DNA of 55,036 nucleotides from JAWBSP01 sp964632175 (GTDB taxonomy: Archaea > Hadarchaeota > Hadarchaeia > Hadarchaeales > JAWBSP01): assembly GCA_964632175.1 (NCBI GenBank), contig CAZWBJ010000006.1, forward strand, positions 1 through 55,036, given 5' to 3'. Below are positions 1-7,897 of the stretch, one piece after another. Below the pieces are notes generated by a model, which was given only the letters and a program-made list of their open reading frames with translations, was not told the origin of the DNA and did no database searches. How positions within the stretch are numbered: position 1 is the stretch's first letter; the number at the start of each line of letters is the position of its first letter. Both the position numbers and the translations under genes were made by a program.

Positions 1-246
1 GGTGAGTATGGAGAAGAAGGCCGAGAGGGAATCCATGTATACTTCAAAGTTCAGGCCGAGTTCCTTGGCCCAGGAATAAACCCGGTGGACGTTCTCCCCC
101 CCGAGCACTGGAAGGGAAGCCCAGACGAGGGAGAGCAGGGTGAGGAAGAGCACGGATGCGGTGAAATGCGGTTTATATTTTCCTGTGAGGGGAACGAGGA
201 AGGCCCCAACGAGCGGCAGAAAAGATAGGAGTACAGGATCGATCAT
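1..246 (-). CDS. Proton/cation antiporter membrane subunit (NuoL/M/MrpD family), 5' part
   Basis: Only the first 82 codons lie in the window; the gene continues past the left edge. It starts MIDPVLLSFLPLVGAF and runs through two hydrophobic stretches to a segment reading YMDSLSAFFSILT, the conserved D-x-L-S-x-F-F signature near the N terminus of the NuoL/NuoM/NuoN/MrpA/MrpD ion-translocating subunits. The ATG overlaps the stop of mrpG as ATGA, so it is translated within the same operon. With the MrpD homologue upstream it would be the second antiporter subunit of the complex, as MbxH' is in Mbx/Mbs-type complexes. Subfamily cannot be decided from the N terminus. Confidence 0.85.
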   Translation of the reverse strand, partial: MIDPVLLSFLPLVGAFLVPLTGKYKPHFTASVLFLTLLSLVWASLPVLGGENVHRVYSWAKELGLNFEVYMDSLSAFFSILT

Positions 247-581
247 TTTCTAAACCTTTTCGCGAAAGGCGAGTACTCATCCACCACACTTTTTTCCCAC
301 TGCTTCACCCCCCAGAGATATCCTGCTCTTCCTATAGCGTGGGAGGCGACCGGGGCTGTCAGAAGGGTGAAAACAATTATGAGGAGGGCTTTAGCAGACA
401 GGGGGGAAGGTATGCTGGCTATCATCACCCCGAAGGCGATGCTCAACATCCCCAAGGTACAGAGGGTGCTCGCCTGAATTCTTGTATAAAGGTCGGGAAA
501 TCTTACGATACCGAGCGCCCCGATCAGGGATAGGAATCCGCCGAGAACCATGAAAAATTGGGAAAAGATCTCAACCAGCAA
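243..581 (-). CDS. mrpG: Na+/H+ antiporter subunit G (MrpG/MnhG, MbhC-like)
   Basis: A small membrane protein of about 112 residues with three hydrophobic segments and the family signature G-A-x-G-I-V-R-F-P-D-L-Y-T-R near the N terminus. It is a subunit of the Mrp antiporter module that couples electron transfer to Na+/H+ movement in Mbh/Mrp complexes. I chose the TTG start at 581 because a purine-rich GGAGGGGAGG lies 7 nt upstream and the protein then has family length; this overlaps the end of mrpF by 11 bp. An in-frame ATG lies 11 codons further in. The stop overlaps the next antiporter start. Confidence 0.88.
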   Translation of the reverse strand: MLVEIFSQFFMVLGGFLSLIGALGIVRFPDLYTRIQASTLCTLGMLSIAFGVMIASIPSPLSAKALLIIVFTLLTAPVASHAIGRAGYLWGVKQWEKSVVDEYSPFAKRFRK

Positions 582-837
582 TTTTGATCCTCCCCTCCAG
601 ATATCTGCAAACCATGAGCACGCTAACGATGGCCAACAGCACAAGCGGGATGGCAACGTCTATAAAGAGCTCATGAACGTACCTCGCCAGCATCAAGAGC
701 ATTCCCACTCCCAGCGTTCCGAGCACGTTGAGAGCGAGTAGCATGTCCCCCGGCGAGGGTCCTCTGAGCAGTCTCCAAACCACAAGGGCGAAGGAGACCG
801 AAAGCAGGCCCATCACGAGAGGATATACCTCTATCAT
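571..837 (-). CDS. mrpF: Na+/H+ antiporter subunit F (MrpF/MnhF, MbhB-like)
   Basis: An 88-residue protein with three membrane segments. The middle part has R-G-P-S-P-G-D-M-L-L-A-L-N, the MrpF hallmark (RGPT-x-x-DR-x-x-A), followed by D-V-A-I-P-L-V-L. It is a small structural subunit of the Mrp module. Its start overlaps the end of mrpE by 4 bp and its end overlaps mrpG, so the E-F-G order of Mrp operons is kept. One oddity is Met in place of the Arg that usually follows the Asp of the signature. Confidence 0.9.
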   Translation of the reverse strand: MIEVYPLVMGLLSVSFALVVWRLLRGPSPGDMLLALNVLGTLGVGMLLMLARYVHELFIDVAIPLVLLAIVSVLMVCRYLEGRIKIAG

Positions 838-1331
838 TCTATCCTCCTCAAGAGTTGCTCGAATTTACCCGAAACCGCCCTGACGATGGATTCTCTCTCC
901 TTCTCTGTCACGTTGACCCAGTGTACGTACAGGTCGCGCCCGCGCTCGTCTACGTCCACAACGAACGTCCCTGGAGTCATGGTGATGGTGTTAGATAGTA
1001 TCATTATTGCCCACTCTTTCCTCAGAAGGGTGGGGACCCTTACCATTCCCGGCCTTATCCTCAACCGAGGTCGGAGAATTTCAAGGGTAAGGACGACCGA
1101 GGCTTTGATTGCCGCCGCGCAGTAGAGGAGGAAATAGACAAACATGGATGCCCAGATCTTCGGGTTGAGCGGATCCCTTCCCGTGCCCCTAACCGAGAAT
1201 TCGCTCCAAAGTGTCGCTCCGACCAAGGAGATGAGTGCCGAGGCTATCAGGATCTGAAGGTCCAAGGAGAAGAACAGGAGCAGACAAGTCAGGAATAAGC
1301 AGAGGAAAACTGCGGCGAATCTTGCACTCAT
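834..1331 (-). CDS. mrpE: Na+/H+ antiporter subunit E (MrpE/MnhE, MbhA-like)
   Basis: 165 residues: two N-terminal membrane helices (about 7-40), a third helix near 60-80, then a soluble part with T-L-L-R-K-E-W-A-I-M-I-L-S-N-T-I-T-M-T-P-G-T. The L-x-N-x-I-T-x-T-P-G-T motif is diagnostic of MrpE. The C-terminal domain ends in a charged helix. It lies between mrpD and mrpF with 4-bp overlaps on both sides. In Mrp and Mbh complexes this subunit helps assemble the antiporter module in the cytoplasmic membrane. Confidence 0.9.
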   Translation of the reverse strand: MSARFAAVFLCLFLTCLLLFFSLDLQILIASALISLVGATLWSEFSVRGTGRDPLNPKIWASMFVYFLLYCAAAIKASVVLTLEILRPRLRIRPGMVRVPTLLRKEWAIMILSNTITMTPGTFVVDVDERGRDLYVHWVNVTEKERESIVRAVSGKFEQLLRRIE

Positions 1332-2815
1332 GGACCCACCCCCAACACTGTTTGCGTGTACAAGGTCCTACTGAGCATCTGCTCCGCCGCTTTTTGTGTG
1401 AAATCCAGGGGCATGCCGGGGAAAATCCCGATGAGAAGCGTAAGAACGCACAGGGCGACCACGGGGGCTAGCATGAGCTTCGGAATTCCGGCCGTGCGAG
1501 GGGTGCCCCTCCCAAGGAAGATGAGTTTGAAGGCTCTCAGGTAGATCGCCAGGAAGAGAAGGCTGGTACCTATGGCGATGGCGAGCGGGAGGTACATGCC
1601 GGATTCGTAAAGCCCTATGTATATGAGGAGCTTGCTCCAAAAGCCGTTAAGAGGAGGGACACCGGACACTGCCAGCCCCCCCAGCAGAAAGGCGGTTGCT
1701 TCGATCGGTGCCTCTCCCATCAGCCCACCCATTTTTCTCATGTCCCTCGTTCCCAATCTGTGGATCAAACAGCCTGCGACCAGGAAGAGCATGGCCTTCG
1801 CGAGAGCATGGTTGATCACGTGGAAAGTTGACCCCTGAATCCCCATCGTAGTCCCCGAGCCGATCCCGGCAAGGATGAATCCCATGGAACCGATGGTGGA
1901 GTAGGCAAGGAGCCTTTTTATATCCGTTTGGACCAGAGCAAGGAAGGCGCCAGTCAGCATGGTCAGGAGCCCCAAAGCCACGAGCAGCGGACCGAGCACT
2001 TTTGAAAATGTCAGCCCATAAACCGTGCAAACGATCCTGGCCATGCTGTACGCACTGACCTTGACGACTAGGCCGGAGAGCACGGCACTCATGGGCGATG
2101 GTGCGGCGGGGTGGGCATCTGGGAGCCAGGTGTGCAGGGGGGCCACCGCGGAGTTGACCAAGAGCCCCGCCATTATGCATATTAGGGCATAGGAAAGCAC
2201 GACGGAGTTTGCGGTTCCAGCTTGGATGATCCTCCCCGCGTCTGCCATGTTCAGGGTTCCGGTGGAGTTGTAGAGGAAGCCCACACCCAGCAGGAAGAAG
2301 GACATCCCGACCATGCTCAAAAACGCGTACTTGAGGCCTGCCCTTAGCTCAGTCGAACCGCATCGAAAGGCCACCAAGGGGTAGGAGCAGATGGAGACGA
2401 TCTCCAAGAAGACATACATGTTAAAAACGTCCCCCGTCACAACCACCCCGTTCATCCCTGCCACGAGGAACATGAAAAGGGAGTCATACAAATGAACTCC
2501 TGTTTCCCCTTTCAGGTAGGAAATGGAATAAACGACACAGAGAAGGGAGACAAACGAGATGACGAGGAGCAGCAGTGCGCTCATGGTGTCAACTGCCAGA
2601 CAAATTCCGGTGGGCGGAGGCCAGCCACCCAGCCTGTACGAAAGGACCTCCCCCCCGAAAGTGATGCGCAGGATGATCGACGCAATTCCAATCAACAGAA
2701 GCGAGGAGCCGATGGAAATCCCATATCTCAGCCTGTCGGAAAACTTCCCGATCAGTGCGTTGAGCGCACCAGCGAAAAGGGGGATAACCACCGGTAGAAC
2801 GAGAAGCTCACTCAT
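1328..2815 (-). CDS. mrpD: Na+/H+ antiporter subunit D (MrpD, MbhH-like)
   Basis: 495 residues, 13-14 predicted membrane helices, the usual length for MrpD/MbhH. Conserved ion-path residues are visible: a Glu in Y-V-F-L-E-I-V-S (about residue 137), a Lys in S-G-L-V-V-K-V-S-A-Y-S, the family block P-L-H-T-W-L-P-D-A-H-P-A-A-P-S-P, and a Lys in N-H-A-L-A-K-A-M-L-F. It is the main ion-pumping subunit, homologous to NuoM/NuoN of complex I. Starts and stops overlap mrpC and mrpE by 8 and 4 bp. Confidence 0.93.
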   Translation of the reverse strand: MSELLVLPVVIPLFAGALNALIGKFSDRLRYGISIGSSLLLIGIASIILRITFGGEVLSYRLGGWPPPTGICLAVDTMSALLLLVISFVSLLCVVYSISYLKGETGVHLYDSLFMFLVAGMNGVVVTGDVFNMYVFLEIVSICSYPLVAFRCGSTELRAGLKYAFLSMVGMSFFLLGVGFLYNSTGTLNMADAGRIIQAGTANSVVLSYALICIMAGLLVNSAVAPLHTWLPDAHPAAPSPMSAVLSGLVVKVSAYSMARIVCTVYGLTFSKVLGPLLVALGLLTMLTGAFLALVQTDIKRLLAYSTIGSMGFILAGIGSGTTMGIQGSTFHVINHALAKAMLFLVAGCLIHRLGTRDMRKMGGLMGEAPIEATAFLLGGLAVSGVPPLNGFWSKLLIYIGLYESGMYLPLAIAIGTSLLFLAIYLRAFKLIFLGRGTPRTAGIPKLMLAPVVALCVLTLLIGIFPGMPLDFTQKAAEQMLSRTLYTQTVLGVGP

Positions 2816-3158
2816 TTATTGACGTCGCCACCAAATTTCCATCTGTGCTCTTCTCAATCTGGAACAACCGAATCACCATGCAGATCATCAGCATCACGAT
2901 GGCAAACTCAATGACGATAGCCGTCAGGATGAGGGCCTGCACGAGCGGGTCGACCGCTACTACGATCGGGTGGCCGGCCGTTTCGATGGGAACCGAGCCC
3001 CCCTCCACGAAGCCCAAGAGCACCAAGAAGATGTTGGTGGAGTACCCGATGAGGCAGATGCCGAAAATCATCTTGAAGAGGTCTTTCTTCACGAGGATGC
3101 CGTACACCCCGAGGGCAAAGAAGATTATTCCGAACAGGAAGGGATAGTTTGCCGTCAT
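2808..3158 (-). CDS. mrpC: Na+/H+ antiporter subunit C (MrpC/MnhC, NuoK-like, MbhG)
   Basis: 116 residues with three membrane helices and the NuoK/MrpC pattern G-I-Y/V-G-I-L followed by D-P-L-V-Q-A-L-I-L-T-A-I-V-I, where the helix ends in Glu (V-I-E-F-A). I place the start at the ATG at 3158 (M-T-A-N-Y-P) because GGGGGAGA precedes it and it overlaps the mrpB stop as ATGA; an in-frame extension further upstream lies inside mrpB and has no family similarity. It belongs to the Mrp module of the respiratory complex. Confidence 0.9.
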   Translation of the reverse strand: MTANYPFLFGIIFFALGVYGILVKKDLFKMIFGICLIGYSTNIFLVLLGFVEGGSVPIETAGHPIVVAVDPLVQALILTAIVIEFAIVMLMICMVIRLFQIEKSTDGNLVATSINE

Positions 3159-3574
3159 TCTCCCCCGGGCCTCCTTTCGAAAAGGTAATATACTATAAGA
3201 GAGGTCTCGTAACCGACTATGACTCCTATGCAAACGTACAGCGGAACTATCAGTCCCGCCATGCTAAATGGGCCGCCGACCTTGGGTGGGAAGTTTCTCA
3301 GGAAGAATCCGGTGATTAGTAGCCCCATCGTGCCGAGCGCAAGGAGACAGAGGAGACCCAGCACTCTCCCTATGTGGGCGGTGGTTGGATTGATCCTTTC
3401 CTCGGAGATTCCGACCTCGAAAGCGGAGGTGAGGAGGGCAACGATCAGTCCCACCACGACCCCTCCGGCGAATCCCCCTCCTGGGGAGAGGTGCCCTGTC
3501 AACACAAGACAGATGGCGTAGGCGAAGGCGGGGATTGCAATCCACCTGGCGGCAGTCCTACTTATCAAAGACAT
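3155..3574 (-). CDS. mrpB: Na+/H+ antiporter subunit B (MrpB/MnhB, MbhF-like)
   Basis: 139 residues, four membrane helices. The signature G-H-L-S-P-G-G-G-F-A-G-G-V (residues about 27-39) is the MnhB hallmark in which the polar loop follows the first helix. The gene overlaps the upstream MbhD/E-like gene by 10 bp and the downstream mrpC by 4 bp. It is a membrane subunit of the Mrp module of the complex. Confidence 0.9.
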   Translation of the reverse strand: MSLISRTAARWIAIPAFAYAICLVLTGHLSPGGGFAGGVVVGLIVALLTSAFEVGISEERINPTTAHIGRVLGLLCLLALGTMGLLITGFFLRNFPPKVGGPFSMAGLIVPLYVCIGVIVGYETSLIVYYLFERRPGGE

Positions 3575-4101
3575 TCCGAAACCCTCCTTTTCGGCAACTT
3601 CCGGAGAACCACAGAGATGCCGAGAACGGCCGTGAAAAGAACGACAACCTCTCCCAGTGTATCGTAGCCGCGGTAGTCTAGGACCACGCTTGTAACGAGG
3701 CTTTTAGACCCCGTCTCCCCTATCCCGTTCTCAACATAGTGGCCGTAGACCTTGGGGGAAAAACCGGGATGCCCAAAGGGAGTCATGAGGGGGACGACAA
3801 CTAGGAAGAGTATGAACGAGAACCCTAGGAGGGCACCAAGGGCAAGGGTGGTGCGAGGGGATTCCGGCTCTGTAGATCTGCGGTGGGTTCTGGCTATGGC
3901 CACCACCAATACTGCCGTCATGAGCGTTTCAACGAGGAACTGAACTAGGGCAAGGTCGGGTGCCATCCAGAGGGCGAAGAGGATGCCGACAAGGAAGCCG
4001 GAGGCCCCTAGGGCGAGGGCGGCAGCGAGCAGATCCCTCAATTCCAGTGCAGCGATGGCGCACACCGTCGAAAGTACAAAGATGGGGAGGAAAAGCTCCA
4101 T
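3565..4101 (-). CDS. Fused MbhD/MbhE-like subunit (MrpA C-terminal region)
   Basis: 178 residues. The first about 85 residues match the DUF4040/MbhD part (D-L-L-A-A-A-L-A-L-G and M-A-P-D-L-A-L-V-Q-F-L-V-E-T-L, with the conserved P-D-x-A and E). The second half matches MbhE (helix, then G-E-T-G-S-K-S-L-V-T-S-V-V-L-D-Y-R-G-Y-D-T-L-G-E, the diagnostic N-x-V-T-x-I-x-x-D-x-R-x-x-D-T-x-G-E pattern). In Thermococcales these are two genes; here they form one polypeptide, like the C-terminal end of MrpA without the NuoL-like part. It sits between the small subunit and mrpB. Confidence 0.87.
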   Translation of the reverse strand: MELFLPIFVLSTVCAIAALELRDLLAAALALGASGFLVGILFALWMAPDLALVQFLVETLMTAVLVVAIARTHRRSTEPESPRTTLALGALLGFSFILFLVVVPLMTPFGHPGFSPKVYGHYVENGIGETGSKSLVTSVVLDYRGYDTLGEVVVLFTAVLGISVVLRKLPKRRVSECL

Positions 4102-4102
4102 T

Positions 4103-4540
4103 CTATTTCAGGAGGGAGAGGGCCTTGACCACCCCATCAATTATTGCCTGGGGTCTTGGGGGGCACCCGGCGACATAGACATCCACAGGTATGACCTTGT
4201 CTAGAGGACCCGCGAAATGATACCCCTCCCTGAAAATCCCCCCAGAGACCGCGCAAGTCCCAACCGCTATCACTGCCTTGGGGTCTGGGGTCTGCTCATA
4301 GATTCTTCTGACTCTCGGGGCTGTCTGCTTGTTTACGGGTCCCGTGACCAGCAGGACATCAGCGTGTCTTGGGCTTCCCTGGAGCAGGATTCCGAACCTC
4401 TCCACGTCGAACCTGGGGGTGAGGGCGTCCACGATCTCTATGTCGCAGTTGTTGCAGGACCCGGTGTTGACATGGAAGACCCAAGGGGATTTCTTCAACC
4501 CCCAGAGGGCGAGCCTTCGGACTAGAGGGTTTGGCATCAC
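4103..4540 (-). CDS. Membrane-bound hydrogenase-type small subunit (MbhJ/NuoB family)
   Basis: 145 residues with the [4Fe-4S]-binding layout of the NuoB/MbhJ/EchC family: G-S-C-N-N-C-D-I-E near residue 30, G-T-C-A-V-S-G-G near residue 95, and A-G-C-P-P-R-P near residue 128. It passes electrons from the catalytic large subunit to the membrane arm. I use GTG at 4540, which has GAGG 7 nt upstream; an ATG is the next codon. It is first in the operon, ahead of the Mrp genes, and hypF lies just behind it, which favours a [NiFe] hydrogenase. A sulfane-sulfur reductase (Mbs-type) complex cannot be excluded because the large subunit is outside the window. Confidence 0.88.
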   Translation of the reverse strand: MMPNPLVRRLALWGLKKSPWVFHVNTGSCNNCDIEIVDALTPRFDVERFGILLQGSPRHADVLLVTGPVNKQTAPRVRRIYEQTPDPKAVIAVGTCAVSGGIFREGYHFAGPLDKVIPVDVYVAGCPPRPQAIIDGVVKALSLLK

Positions 4541-4636
4541 ATTTATCCCTCGATTTTAAAAAGGGGTTAGGTCCCTGGATGAGCAATTACCTTGCAGAGA
4601 AGAGGGCGACCCGGCGATTCTTACCTTCAGTCACTT

Positions 4637-6913
4637 TCAGGAATGCGTGTGGACCCTTGTGAGTTCCGCGGCGGCGAGGAGAGCCTGTCCGACCGAGATT
4701 CCACCGTCGCCCGGTGGCACGCTTTCGTGCATCCAGAAGCGCAGGCCATTCCTTTCCACCTCCTCCCTTGCAGCTCGGGTGAGGAAATCGTTGTAGAAAG
4801 CGCCCCCAGATACCCCGATATTCTTTATCCCCCTCTCTAGCGCCTGTTCAACGGCCAAGCTCGCAAGGGCTTTCCCGAGCACGGTTTGGAACCAAGCCGC
4901 CAAGTGTCTCTTCCCGATTCTACTCCGAATGCCATCGAGCAGGGAAAGAAGCAGGGCGGAGGTGTCCACCAAATGGCCCCGCACGAATTTGGAGGGCTCG
5001 TCGGGCAGGCAGCGGGGATCCCCACCCCGGGCCGCCGCCTCCAGCTTCATCGCCGGCTCCCCTTCGTAGGTCCTGAGGTCGCAGATTCCTAGGAGGCAGG
5101 AGGCCGCATCCAGAACCCTCCCGCAGCTTGAAGTGAGGGGCGTGTTGAGGCCGGTTTCGAGCTGGCGGAAGATCATTTCAATCTCCTCGCTTGACAGCCC
5201 ACAGCTGGCCAAAATTTCCTCCAACCCGTCGGCGCCCCAGAGGATTCCAGCCACCATTCTAGCCGGGCGAAGGGTCGCGAGGTCTCCACCGGGCATGGGC
5301 TTGGGTTCCAGCCAGGCGAGCCTTTCGTGTCTCCCCTCCTCCAGTAGCAGAACTTCCCCTCCCCACACCGTCCCATCCTCCCCATACCCCACCCCGTCGG
5401 CCGCTATCCCCACCAAGCTATCCAACCCCTTCTCCGCCATCAGCCCCGCGAGATGCGCCGCGTGGTGCTGCACCCTCACCAGCCTGCACCCGAGCTCACC
5501 AGCAAGCCTCTCCGCCTCAAGGGTTGAGAGGAGCTGGGGATGGAGGTCGCAGGCCACGGCGTCAAAGCTCTCGACCCTCAGAAGCCTCCTCCACTTTCCC
5601 ATGGCCTCCCTCAGGTACAGAAGGACCTCATACTTGTTGAGGTCGCCTATGTGTTGGCTGGTGAAGCAGTAACCGCCCTTAACGATCGAAAAGGTCAAAT
5701 TCAGCTCCGCACCGAGGGCCAGAATTCTCAGGTCTTTGTTTGCGTTGAGTTTGAGGGGAACCGGAACATATCCGCGAGATCTCCTGAGGAAAACGGGTTT
5801 CCCGTCCGTCAGCCTGATCACCGAGTCGTCGCACCTGTTCTCTATTTTCCGATTGTGTAGGAGGAAGTAGTCCGCCTTCAACCTGAGGGCATCCGAGTTC
5901 CGAATGGCCATGGGAAGGCCGGGCAGGTTTCCGCTCGTCATGACGTACGCGGGATCCTTTCCGTAGCCCAGCAAGAGGAAGTGCAGGGGGGAGTATGGGA
6001 GCATGACCCCTATTGTGTCAAGGCCGGGGGAGAGGAGTGGGGAGAGGAAAAAGCTGGAGGATTTTTTGAGGCAGACTATCGGTTTGGCGCGGGAGAGCAG
6101 GAGTTTTTCCTCGACCTCCCCCACCTCGGCGAACTCCCTAACCTTCTCTAGGTTGGGGGACATGACGGCGAAGGGTTGCTGGGGTCTATGGTAAAGTTCC
6201 CTCAGCCTCCTGATGGGTTCGTCCTCCGTGGTTTTCACTGCTAGATGAGTCCCCCCGATTCCCTTCACTGCCAGTATGTGCCCCTCGTCCAGGAGCTTCG
6301 CGGCCTCGGCCAGGGGGTTCTCAACTGGGAGGGGTGTTCCATCGGGCAGAAAGAGTCTGACCACGGGACCGCAGGAAGGGCAACACACGGGCTCGGCCCT
6401 GAACCTCCTGTCGGTGGGGTTCAGATACTCCTCCTTGCACCTCTCGCAGAGAGGGAACTCGCGCATGGTGGTGAGCTCCCTGTCGTAGGGAAGGCCGAGC
6501 AGGATGGTGAACCTGGGCCCGCAGTTCATGCAGGTGATGAAGGGATGGAGATACCTTCTGTTGGAGGGATCTTTCAGCTCTCGCAGGCACTCGGGACAGA
6601 CATCTAGGTCGGGCGGTGGGGGGGAGAGAGATCCCCCGCTCTCGGAGCTTTCGAGGACACGGAAGTCAGTGCGCTGCTCTGGTGTGGCTTCCTCCACTTC
6701 CACCCCCCAGACCTGGATGGGCGGGGGGAGATTCCTGAGCCCTTCGATGAACTCCTCCACTTTTTCCCCTTCCACGAAGATCTCCACGCTCGCATCCCCC
6801 AGATTTCTGACATAACCGGCCAGGTCCAGCTCCTTCGCGAGCCGGTAGCAGGCCGGTCTGAAACCAACTCCCTGGACTATCCCTCTGACTAAGAGCCTTG
6901 TCGCCCGCCTCAC
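4637..6913 (-). CDS. hypF: Carbamoyltransferase HypF, [NiFe] hydrogenase maturation
   Basis: About 758 residues, full HypF length. It makes the thiocarbamate on HypE from carbamoyl phosphate, the source of the CN- ligands. Visible domains: acylphosphatase (residues 5-90, R-G-I-V-Q-G-V-G-F-R-P), two CxxC-type zinc fingers (C106/C109/C128/C131 and C156/C159/C178/C181), a YrdC-like domain (about 197-385, K-G-I-G-G-T-H-L) and a Kae1-like domain with H-H-A-A-H near 490 and G-V-S-G-G-A-F-Y-N. The start is GTG at 6913, overlapping the stop of the polyprenyl synthase as GTGA; upstream in-frame codons fall inside that gene. All hallmark residues look intact. Confidence 0.95.
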   Translation of the reverse strand: MRRATRLLVRGIVQGVGFRPACYRLAKELDLAGYVRNLGDASVEIFVEGEKVEEFIEGLRNLPPPIQVWGVEVEEATPEQRTDFRVLESSESGGSLSPPPPDLDVCPECLRELKDPSNRRYLHPFITCMNCGPRFTILLGLPYDRELTTMREFPLCERCKEEYLNPTDRRFRAEPVCCPSCGPVVRLFLPDGTPLPVENPLAEAAKLLDEGHILAVKGIGGTHLAVKTTEDEPIRRLRELYHRPQQPFAVMSPNLEKVREFAEVGEVEEKLLLSRAKPIVCLKKSSSFFLSPLLSPGLDTIGVMLPYSPLHFLLLGYGKDPAYVMTSGNLPGLPMAIRNSDALRLKADYFLLHNRKIENRCDDSVIRLTDGKPVFLRRSRGYVPVPLKLNANKDLRILALGAELNLTFSIVKGGYCFTSQHIGDLNKYEVLLYLREAMGKWRRLLRVESFDAVACDLHPQLLSTLEAERLAGELGCRLVRVQHHAAHLAGLMAEKGLDSLVGIAADGVGYGEDGTVWGGEVLLLEEGRHERLAWLEPKPMPGGDLATLRPARMVAGILWGADGLEEILASCGLSSEEIEMIFRQLETGLNTPLTSSCGRVLDAASCLLGICDLRTYEGEPAMKLEAAARGGDPRCLPDEPSKFVRGHLVDTSALLLSLLDGIRSRIGKRHLAAWFQTVLGKALASLAVEQALERGIKNIGVSGGAFYNDFLTRAAREEVERNGLRFWMHESVPPGDGGISVGQALLAAAELTRVHTHS

Positions 6914-7851
6914 TTTTCTCTGGCCACCGCGTGTTCTACGAGGGAAAGCAGGACGCTCTTTCCCCTGCCCTCCCTGAGACCGGAGAGCGAGCGTTTGGCC
7001 CTCTCCGCGAAATCCTTGGCAATTTCGGTGCACTCCTCCAAGATTCCCGCCCGTTCCATATGCTTCTTTATTTCCTCAATCTCGGACGCCGTCAGATCCC
7101 TCTTGCCGATTTTTAAGAAAACGCCCCCTGCCTTGACCGCCTTGAGTATGGGCAGGCTAGGCTTGCCCAGCCTTATGTCGGAATCCGTTGATTTTCCGAC
7201 CTGACCGATAATCCCCAGACTCAGAACATCATCCCTTATCTGGAAGGAGATCCCGAGCAACCTGCCGTATTTTGAGAGCGCCTTCACCTCCTCGGGCTTC
7301 CCCTCCCCCATCATCGCACCGATTTGCACGGCGGCCGCCATAAGAGAGCCTGTTTTTTTCTCCACCATTTTCAGGTATTCTGCCTCGGTAACGGAGGAAA
7401 GCCTTCGGGACATCAGAACATCCATGGCTTGCCCCTCGCACACCTCCTGGATGGAGGAGGCTAAAATGGTTGAGGCAGGGGAGCCCGAACCCAGCATTTC
7501 GAAGGCTCGGGCGAGGAGAAAATCCCCAGCCGTTATGGCTATGGGTATCCCCCAAACCGTGTGGACGGTCTTGAGCCCCCTCCTCTCCTCCGATTCATCC
7601 ATGATATCATCGTGGATGAGAGTGAAGAGGTGAACGATCTCGACCGCAGCAGCGGCCCTCAGGGCCCTTAGGGGTTTGCCCCCCACCGCTTCACACGAGG
7701 CCAAGACCAGCAGGGGTCTGAGGAGCTTGCCCCCCTTCGTCAAATGTAGGCATGCCTCCTTGAGCTCCGGCGGCTGGATGCGGGACAGGCCTTTGGAGAT
7801 TTCCTCCCTTATCCTCCTCTCATATCTTGAGAGGTATTCCTGGACATCCAT
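6910..7851 (-). CDS. idsA: Trans-polyprenyl diphosphate synthase (GGPP/FPP synthase type)
   Basis: About 313 residues. Condenses IPP with allylic diphosphates to supply GGPP for archaeal lipids. Visible motifs: G-G-K-L-L-R-P (substrate), the first Asp-rich motif L-I-H-D-D-I-M-D-E, and the second, F-Q-I-R-D-D-V-L-S. In the second motif the usual last Asp of DDxxD is Ser. The GTGA overlap with hypF makes the two co-translated. The start is uncertain: ATG at 7851 has GGGAGGA abutting it, and an in-frame TTG at 7869 is possible. It diverges from nikR across a gap of less than 50 bp. Confidence 0.92.
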   Translation of the reverse strand: MDVQEYLSRYERRIREEISKGLSRIQPPELKEACLHLTKGGKLLRPLLVLASCEAVGGKPLRALRAAAAVEIVHLFTLIHDDIMDESEERRGLKTVHTVWGIPIAITAGDFLLARAFEMLGSGSPASTILASSIQEVCEGQAMDVLMSRRLSSVTEAEYLKMVEKKTGSLMAAAVQIGAMMGEGKPEEVKALSKYGRLLGISFQIRDDVLSLGIIGQVGKSTDSDIRLGKPSLPILKAVKAGGVFLKIGKRDLTASEIEEIKKHMERAGILEECTEIAKDFAERAKRSLSGLREGRGKSVLLSLVEHAVAREK

Positions 7852-7897
7852 TCCTCCCTCGGCTTTCAATTCTAATAATCGGGAAGTCTTTCTTTGG

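Noticed and set aside
4553..4562. TATA-like A/T run before the small-subunit gene
   Set aside because: It is only 13-22 bp from the start codon, so normal spacing would put the transcript start inside the gene; I do not list it as a promoter.
6914..7033. A 40-residue N-terminal extension of HypF
   Set aside because: It lies inside the polyprenyl synthase gene and precedes the canonical acylphosphatase start; the GTGA overlap explains initiation.
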